Below are positions 57,712 to 64,000 of a DNA stretch of 64,000 bases, piece after piece; the stretch's first letter is position 1; every line of letters starts with the position of its first letter. The position numbers and the translations under genes were made by a program. The DNA is from Bubalus kerabau (Eukaryota > Chordata > Mammalia > Artiodactyla > Bovidae). The stretch is taken from assembly GCF_029407905.1 (NCBI RefSeq), contig NC_073627.1, positions 159,655,697 to 159,719,696 of the forward strand. Direction: 5' to 3'. The notes under the pieces were generated by a model. The model did no database searches, was not told the origin of the DNA, and saw nothing but the letters and a program-made list of their open reading frames with translations.

Positions 57712-59266
57712 AAAGATGAGTTCACCCCTTCTCATGAGCACTCCAAAATCACAACTATCTTAAGAATAACCACCAGTGAAAAAACTGAAACCTATCAGAA
57801 AATATCTACAACTACATACATGAGGGTTCACAATAAGATGTGTTGAAAGGGCAGATTGAAAATATAATCAAATCTCATTACCCCTGGGGTATGCAACCCA
57901 CAAACTAGAGAAAAATTATATAACAGAGGTTCTCCCATGAAAGTGAGAGTTCAGAGCCCTAAAACAGATTCCCTAGCTGAGGGATCCAGCATAGGTAAGA
58001 AGAGCCCCCAGAATATTTGGCTTTGAAAACCAGTGGGGCTTAATTGCAGGAGTCCCACAGGACTGGGGGAAATACTCTACTCTTAAAGGGCACGCACAAA
58101 ATCTCATGTGCACCAGGATCCAGGGCAAAAGCAGGAATTTGATAAAAGCCTGGGCCAGACATAACTGTTGGTCTTGTAGAGGCTCCTGCAGAGGCAGGGG
58201 GTGGCTGCAGCTAACCCTGGTGACATGGATACTGCTTTCAGACATATTTGGGAACAGTCAACTGCATGAACATTGCTGCTGCTGGCAGCTGACATCTTGG
58301 CTCACTACCACCAAGACCTGGCCCCACCTAACAGCCTGTAGGCACTCGTGCTGGGATGCCTCTGGCCAAACAACTCACTGGGAGGGGACACACAGCCCCA
58401 GTCATCAGCAGACAGGTTGCCTAAAGTCTTCTTGGACCCATAGCCATCACTAGACTCAACTTTGACTAGAGGGCCAGCATTCAACCTGCTCACTAGAGGA
58501 CCAAGAATTAGGTCCTCCCACCAGTGGGCAAGCATTGGCTCTTCCTGCAAGTAAGCCTCCAGACAAGTCTCACTTACCAGGGGCAGACATAAGAAATAAA
58601 ATAACTATGATCCCATAGCCTATGGAACAAGTCCACCAACAGGCCAGACCCTATGCTGGGATGAGCTAGGCCTTTGTTCTGGCCACTGGCTGGGAAGCAC
58701 AACCATCAGAACACATTGGACAAAATAACCAATTGTGTCAGGAAATAGGCTCCCACATCAACAATCTGAAATGAGCTCTGTGATCCCTGCACGTGGAAGC
58801 CAGATTCCAGGAATCAATTCTGCCTGTCAATAGTCAGGCATTAACCCCAGGACCTGGGTTCACCTGCCAGTGGTGGCAATAGCCCTGGAGTCTCTATATC
58901 TTGATTCTGCCCACCAGTGATCCAGCACTCACCCCCAGGACCACGTAGGGTTCAGCAACCATCCATCTCCTAAACAGGCCCATACTAAAAAGCAGCAAGT
59001 AGCATACACAAAGCAAGGCCTGGCAAACAATCAGAATAGGAGTCAAACAAGCCTACTACACCACCCACATAATCAGCTTGCCACAAAAGAAGGATCTGCA
59101 TAGCCCTCTTAAGGGCAACCACTAGAGCATACAGCTTGAGTGATAAGAGGGTGGTACACTGTTGGGATGCATAGGAAGTCTCCTGCAGAGCGTCATTTCT
59201 CCAAGGTTGAGAGATGTAACCAACCTACCACATACATAAAAGTACAAATAGCAACTTCGACAAAGT
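57712..59266 (+). mobile_element. L1 5' region (5' UTR), old, without 3' part
   Basis: It starts CCAATATGGTGGAGTAGAAA, the usual start of mammalian L1 5' UTRs, followed by GCCCCCAGAATATTTGGCTT, CTTAAAGGGCACGCACAAAA, GGAGGGGACACACAGCCCCA and CCACATACATAAAAGTACAA. It is GC-richer than its surroundings. The match stops near 59,266 before ORF1 and the rest of the L1 is absent. The frames at 57,973-58,245, 58,106-58,453 and 58,305-58,550 are UTR translations. Confidence 0.85.
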
Positions 59267-59436
59267 GAAGCAGCTAGAAGTTCAAGATCAAGGTGTCAGC
59301 AGTGTTGGTTTTGTCTGAGGCCTCTTTCTTTGGCTTGCAGATGACCATCGTCTCCTCCCTATGTCTTTATATGGCTTTCATTTTGTATATAGTTGTGACC
59401 TCATCTTATGAGAAACGCGGTATTATATGATTAGGG

Positions 59437-59632
59437 GCTTCCCTGATAGCTCAGTTGGTGGAGAATCTGCCTGCAATGCAGGAGACCCCAATTCTATTGC
59501 TGGGTTGGGAAGATCTTCTGGAGAAGGGAAAAAGCTACCCACTCCAGTATTCTGGCCTGGAAAACTCCCTGGAATGTATAGGCCATGGAGTTACAAAGAG
59601 TCAGATAGGACTGAGCAACTTTCACTTTCATT
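59437..59632 (+). mobile_element. Bov-tA SINE (first of a tandem pair)
   Basis: Head GGGCTTCCCTGATAGCTCAG, linker TTGGGAAGATCTTCTGGAGA and Bov-A body to CTGAGCAACTTTCACTTTCA. Confidence 0.95.
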
Positions 59633-59845
59633 TGATTCCCCAGTGACTCAGATAGTAAAGAGTCTGCCTGCAAGCTGGAGAGCCAGGTTCGATTCCTGGG
59701 TCAGGAAGATCCCCTAGAGAAAGAAATAGCAACCCACTCCAGTATTCTTGCCTGGAAAATCCCATGGACAGAGGAGCCTGGAAAACTACAGTCCATGGGG
59801 CCGCAATGGGTCAGACAAAACTGAGTGACTTCACTTTCACTTTTC
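59633..59845 (+). mobile_element. Bov-tA SINE (second of the pair), intact B-box
   Basis: Head TTCCCCAGTGACTCAGATAG with a consensus B-box GGTTCGATTCC, linker GGAAGATCCCCTAGAGAAAG and Bov-A body to CTTCACTTTCACTTTTCC. It directly follows the first copy's tail, same orientation. Confidence 0.95.
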
Positions 59846-60094
59846 CACCCTAATTACATTTTAACAGTTACTATTTTAAAGATAATATCTGCAAATATAC
59901 TCACATTCTGAGGTACTGGCATTAGGACTTCATCATATGAATTTGTGAGGGACATACTTTGGCCCTCAAAAACAGGTATTTTCATCTTGTGAAATAAATT
60001 GATTTGTATATATACTATTTGGATAAATATATGCACACACAAAAAATATGTTTCAAATAAGAGTTCTCTCATCTGCTCTCTGACTCTACCCCTT

Positions 60095-60475
60095 AAAAAA
60101 AAAAGAAAGATAATTGCTTTACAATGTTGTATTGGTTTCTGCTGTTTGACAATGTGAATCAGCCAAAAGTGTACATATATCCCCTCAATCTTGAACATCC
60201 CTCTAACCCCTACCATCCATCCCATCCCTCTAGATCATCATAGAGTGCTGGACTGGGCTCACTGTGTTATATAGCAGCTTACTAGTAGCTATCTATGAAT
60301 ATTTTACACATGGTAGTGTATATATGTCCATACAGTTCTCTCAATTCGTCCCACCCTCTCCTTCCCCCACTGTGTCCACAAATCTGAACTTTACATCTGC
60401 ATCTCTATTCCTTCCCTGCAAATATGTTCATCAATACCAGTTTTATAGATTCCATACATATGCTTTAATATACGA
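60095..60475 (-). mobile_element. L1 (artiodactyl) 3' UTR, antisense
   Basis: GATAATTGCTTTACAATGTT, GTGAATCAGCCAAAAGTGTA, ATATAGCAGCTTACTAGTAG, CCACCCTCTCCTTCCCCCAC and GATTCCATACATATGCTTTA are the reverse complement of the L1 3' UTR, little diverged. It ends at 60,475 against an L1 piece in opposite orientation. Confidence 0.93.
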
Positions 60476-60590
60476 TTGGTCACAATTGAAACTGCGATTA
60501 AAAAAAAAAAATCTTCCATCAAACAAAAGCCCAGAGCCAGACAGCTTCATAGGAGAACTCTATCAAACATTTAGAGAAGAGTTAACACCT
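60476..60590 (+). mobile_element. L1 ORF2 fragment, opposite orientation (likely 5' inversion)
   Basis: The frame reads NLPSNKSPEPDSFIGELYQTF, an RT-proximal part of L1 ORF2, at DNA level TTGAAACTGCGATTAAAAAA, CAAACAAAAGCCCAGAGCCA, TTTAGAGAAGAGTTAACACC. It meets BovB sequence at 60,591 with no gap. Confidence 0.9.
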
Positions 60591-61304
60591 GAAAAAGTTG
60601 GCTTAAAACTCAACATTCAAAAAACTAAGATAATGGCATCCAGTCCCATCACTTCATGCAAATAGATGGGGAAACAATGAAAACAGTGACAGGCTTTCTT
60701 TTCTTGGTCTCCAAAATCACTGAAGATGGTGACTACAGCTATGAAATTAAAAAAAAAAAAAAATGTGTTCCTTGGGGAAAAAAAAAAAAAAGCTCATTCT
60801 AATTTAGACAGCATATTAAAAAGCAGAGACATTACTTTGCCAACAAGGTCCATCTAGTCAAAGCTATGGTTTTTCCAGTAGCCATGTATGGATGTGAGAG
60901 TTAGACCATAAAGAAAGCTGAGCACTGAAGGACTGATGCTTTTTGACTATGGTGTTGGAGAAGACTCTTGAGAGTCCCTTGGACTGCAAGGAGATCAAAC
61001 CAGTCCATCCTAAAGGAAATAAATCCTGAATATTCATTGGAAGGACAGATGCTGAAACTCCAATACTTTGGCCACTTGATGCAAAGAACAGAATCTTTGG
61101 AAAAGACTAATTCTGGGAAAGATTAAAGGCAGGAGGAGAAGGGAACGACAGAGGATGAGAAGATTGGATGGCATCACTGACTCGATGGACATGAGTTTGA
61201 GCAAGCTGCAGGAGTTGGTGATGGACAGTGAAGCCTGGCATGCTACAGTCCATGTGGTCACAAAGCGTCGGACATGACTGAGTGACTGAACTGAATGGAA
61301 CTGA
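60591..61304 (+). mobile_element. BovB LINE, 3' 0.7 kb, diverged
   Basis: It starts GAAAAAGTTGGCTTAAAACT and ends GACTGAACTGAATGGAACTG. Two A runs (about 60,750-60,763 and 60,778-60,792) interrupt the ORF, which has many stops. The 133-codon frame at 60,264-60,665 crosses the L1/BovB junction and is not a gene. Confidence 0.93.
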
Positions 61305-61465
61305 TATTGATATAATGAATTGCTGCCCTTAAATTTTGGCCTCTGTATCATAAGTTACAAGGTGGGAATAAAAGCATGACAAAATGGAAATGACATTATA
61401 GCTATACAAATAATGGTAGAATCAGCATGCACACTAAGTTACCATAAAAATTTTAGTACTGGGGA
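61305..61465. other. unassigned short spacer
   Basis: Between the BovB tail and the start of the L1 5' UTR; nothing recognised. Confidence 0.4.
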
Positions 61466-62010
61466 CACTAGCTAAAATGATGGAGGAATAGGATGGAGAG
61501 ACAACTTTCTTCCCCACAAATTCATCAAAAGAAAATTTGAATGCTGAGCAAATTCCACAAAACAACTTCTGAATGCTGGCAGAGGACATCAGGCATCCAG
61601 AAAGGCAGCCCATTGTCTTCAAAAGGAGGTAGGACAAAATATAAAAGATAAGAAGAGATGCAAAAGAGGTAGGGACGGAGATCCATCCCAGGAAGGGAGT
61701 CTTAAAAAAAGAGAGAAGTTTCTAAACACCAGGAAACAATCTCACTGGAGGTCTGTGGTGAGTCTTGGAATCTCAGAGGGCAACATAACTGGGAGGAAAA
61801 ATAAATAAATAAATAATTAAAACCCACAGGTTACGTGCCTAATGGCAACTCCCAGCAGAGAAGCAGCCCAGAAGCTCGCATCCGCCACTAACAAGCAGGT
61901 GCCAGACAGGGAGGCACAGGCTGCATTGCTTAGTTAAGGACCAGGCCTGAATGCCCCAAGGGCAATTTGAGGGAATTAAGGTGAGATAGCAACCCAGACT
62001 GGGGATAGCC

Positions 62011-62068
62011 AGAGAGAGAGAGAGAGAGGAAAAAAAAAAAAAAAAAAAAAACAAACGAGAGAGAGAGA
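62011..62068. repeat. (GA)n and poly(A) tract in the L1 5' UTR
   Basis: A GA dinucleotide run passes into about 24 A residues and then another short GA run. Confidence 0.9.
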
Positions 62069-63304
62069 ACTATTCCGTGAAAAGGCCTAACCTAAGACAC
62101 TGCCAGGCCCGCTCACAGAACAAAGGACTGAGGAGAGCTAGCTGGCTGTGGATCGGCCCATCCCCTGCTGGAGACAGGCAGGCAGGGGCAGCCAGAGCCA
62201 AAAGGGGGCAATCACGACCCCAGAGAGGCATCCTCTACCAAACTGCAAGCAGGCTTTGCTGCTAACCAAGACTTCTTGGGATTCTGGATGGTTGACATCT
62301 GCTGGGAGGGTCACAGCCAGAGATCAGCTCCCCAGAAGAGACACACAGCACACCTGAGAAGGCACACCCATTGTACACCCAGAAAACCCAGAGGCTGGGA
62401 CGGGGGAGATGATAAGATGCACCCCACACCTGGGGTTGACTGTGCTAGCCAAGCACCTGGTCATCTGAGCTGCTCGAACCTGGGAAGGGCACAAAATGCA
62501 GACCCAACTGAGTCTGCACCTTTGTGGAGTACCCGAGAACCTGAAACTGAGTGACTTAGACCTGGGAAGTACATGCAACCCAGGACCCGCCTCAGACAAT
62601 TCCCAGCAAAGCAACCTAGAGCCTGAGAAGTGTAGACCGTGAAAGCACACAGTGAGCAGGGCGCAAACGCAGTGCAGCTGAAACACTGCGAGCGCGCCTC
62701 ACACACGCCAGTGATATTTGTTTGCAGTGTTCCTCCCTCCCCACAGCACGACTGAACAAGTGAGTCTAAAAAAGTGACCACCATAGCCCCCTCATGTCAG
62801 GGTGGAAATTAGACACTGAAGAGACCAGCAGAGAAGAAGCTAAAATAAACAGAGGAAACCGCTTTGGAAGTGACAGGTGTAACCGATTAAAACCTTGTAG
62901 TTAGCACTGACTACATAGGAAGGAGCCTATAGATCTTGAGAAGTATAAGCCAGATCAAGTAACTATCTGAAAATGTCTGCAACAGCTCCAAGGAAATTCC
63001 TAGATATATTTTTACTATTATCATTTTTTAAATTTAAATTAAAAAAAAATTTAAGTCCTCTATTACTCCTTTAATTTTCATTTTTATAACCTACTATTAC
63101 CTTGATAAAAAAGACCCTATTTTTAAAGCAAACTTCTTATATATATTTTATAATTTTTGTGATTTTGTTTTGTTTTTTAATATTGTATTTTTGAGAATCT
63201 AACCTCTACTCTAGATTTTTAATCTTTGTCTTTTGGTATTTGTTATCAATTTTGTACATTTAAGAACCCAATTTTCAGTACCCATTTTTACTTGGGAGTG
63301 AGAA

Positions 63305-63742
63305 TACTGGTTTGATTGCTCTCTCCCCTTTTTGACTTTCCTTTTTCTCCACCAGGTCACCTCTATCTCCTCCCTCCCCCTTCTCTTCTCCACCCAACCT
63401 GTGAATCTCTTCATGTGTTCCAGGCTGTGGAGAACACTTAGGGAACTGATTACTGGCTGGATCTGTCTCTCTCATTTTGATTCCCCCTTTTCTTCTCCCG
63501 GCCACCACTGTCTCCTTCCTCCCTCTTCTATTCTCTGTGTAATTCCATGAACATCTCTGAGGGATCCAGACTCTGGAGAGCACATAGTGAAGTGATTACT
63601 GGCTAGCTTGCTCTCTCCTGTTTTGATTTTCCCTCTTCTGCTCCTGGTCACCTCTATATCCCTCCTCCCCATTCTCTTCTCCATGTAACTCTGTGAAACT
63701 CTCCGGGTGTCCCTCACAGTGGAGAAACTTTTTATCATTAAC
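63305..63742 (+). repeat. three tandem units of about 146 bp in the L1 5' UTR
   Basis: The word TACTGG recurs at 63,305, 63,451 and 63,597, exactly 146 bp apart. Each unit continues with a CTCTCTCC-like patch, a TTTTGA(C/T)T(T/C) patch, a C/T-rich block with (G/C)GTCACCTCTATCTCC-like text, and then a CTGTGGAGAACAC-like end. The units have diverged from each other. Confidence 0.85.
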
Positions 63743-64000
63743 CTAGATGTTTTTCCATCGGTGCTGTATAGATGGAGAAGTTGAGGCCACTGTAACAATA
63801 AGACTAAAAACCAGAGGCAGGAGGCTTAAGTCCAAAAGTGGAGAACACCAGAGAACTCTTGACTCCAGGGAACATTAATTGATAAGAGCTCATCAAAAGC
63901 CTCCCTATCTACACTGAAACCAAGCACCACCCAAGAGCCAAGAAGTTCCAGAGCAAGACAATACCACGCAAATTCTCCAGCAACAAAGGAACATAACCCT

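Larger units (their letters stand above)
59267..59985 (-). mobile_element. MLT1 (ERVL-MaLR) LTR, antisense, split by two Bov-tA
   Basis: Left part (to about 59,436): GAAGTTCAAGATCAAGGTGT, GAGGCCTCTTTCTTTGGCTT, GCAGATGACCATCGTCTCCT. Right part (from about 59,846): CCACCCTAATTACATTTTAA, ATATACTCACATTCTGAGGT, CTTCATCATATGAATTTGTG. Together they read as one reverse-complement MLT1, cut exactly where GATTAGGG meets CCACCC. The LTR end toward the left (about 80 bp) is missing at the junction with the L1 piece. Confidence 0.88.
61466..64000 (+). mobile_element. L1-BT-type 5' UTR, cut by the window end
   Basis: It starts near AAAATGATGGAGGAATAGGA, with the conserved bovine L1 5' order: CCCCACAAATTCATCAAAAG, CCAGGAAACAATCTCACTGG, GAACTATTCCGTGAAAAGGC, CCAGAGAGGCATCCTCTACC, CTGCTCGAACCTGGGAAGGG, CAACCTAGAGCCTGAGAAGT, then AT-rich and pyrimidine-rich parts and GAACATTAATTGATAAGAGC to GCAACAAAGGAACATAACCC. 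The window stops before ORF1. In L1 this region carries the internal Pol II promoter; I cannot see whether the rest of the element is intact. All listed frames here are UTR translations. Confidence 0.9.

Noticed and set aside
58106..58453. 115-codon Cys/Trp/His-rich frame
   Set aside because: It lies within the L1 5' UTR, which is not translated; the richness reflects the GC-rich UTR.
60264..60665. 133-codon frame crossing three segments
   Set aside because: It joins L1 3' UTR (antisense), L1 ORF2 and BovB by chance of phase. No coherent protein.
62276..62784. Several 90-120-codon frames on both strands
   Set aside because: All are within the L1-BT 5' UTR upstream of ORF1.

Overview
This is a mammalian nuclear window, almost certainly from a bovid (cattle or a close relative). 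The evidence is the repeat set: BovB (RTE-type) LINEs ending in the GAACT-GAACT tail, tRNA-derived Bov-tA and dimeric Bov-A2 SINEs, cetartiodactyl CHR-1/CHR-2 SINEs, ruminant L1 (L1-BT type) 3' and 5' ends, and older mammal-wide MIR, MLT1, MER5A and L1M fragments. Base composition is AT-rich throughout. I found no intact protein-coding gene, no convincing host exon, no RNA gene, and no CRISPR or operon-like structure. Every reading frame I examined is short, and those with recognisable similarity belong to degraded retrotransposon reverse transcriptase. The region reads as a gene desert or long intergenic/intronic stretch. Repeat family names come from memory of consensus sequences, so boundaries are approximate (often +/-10-30 bp).

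Layout. 1-9 kb: a BovB with a large internal deletion, two back-to-back MIRs, CHR-2, Bov-tA and a 1.3 kb antisense BovB carrying an RT fragment. 8-18.3 kb: an LTR-rich part with five LTR-like segments. One is split by an antisense BovB with a plausible 7-bp target-site duplication and adjoins an unidentified, coding-looking antisense segment (11,064-12,010). A CHR-1 with a target-site duplication and an L1 3' half also lie here. 19-33 kb: Bov-A/Bov-A2 copies, old L1 pieces and five BovB copies or tails. 34-48.5 kb: MIRs, a MER5A split by a CHR-2, an L1 3' half split by a BovB, a young L1-BT tail with a perfect 12-bp target-site duplication, and the two longest BovB RT-bearing copies (44,958-46,099 and 46,875-48,483). 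48.5-57.5 kb: mostly unassigned AT-rich DNA, with antisense L1 pieces, an MLT1 fragment, a Bov-A2 with a perfect 13-bp target-site duplication, and an unexplained 42-bp inverted repeat (41/42 matches). 57.5-64 kb: an orphan L1 5' region abutting an MLT1 that is split by two tandem Bov-tA copies, a head-to-head L1 arrangement fused to a BovB, and at the right edge an L1-BT-type 5' UTR with a 146-bp tandem repeat, cut by the window end before ORF1.

The elements work together only as parasites and hosts. L1 and BovB would supply the reverse transcriptase that mobilised the SINEs, and nested insertions give a relative chronology: MIR/MER5A/MLT1/L1M oldest, then LTRs, CHR and L1_Art-type copies, then BovB, Bov-tA, Bov-A2 and L1-BT. 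I did not find an undescribed biological system. The items most worth checking are the inverted repeat near 55 kb, the orphan coding-like segment near 11.5 kb, the L1/BovB chimera near 60.5 kb and the L1 5' UTR at the right edge.
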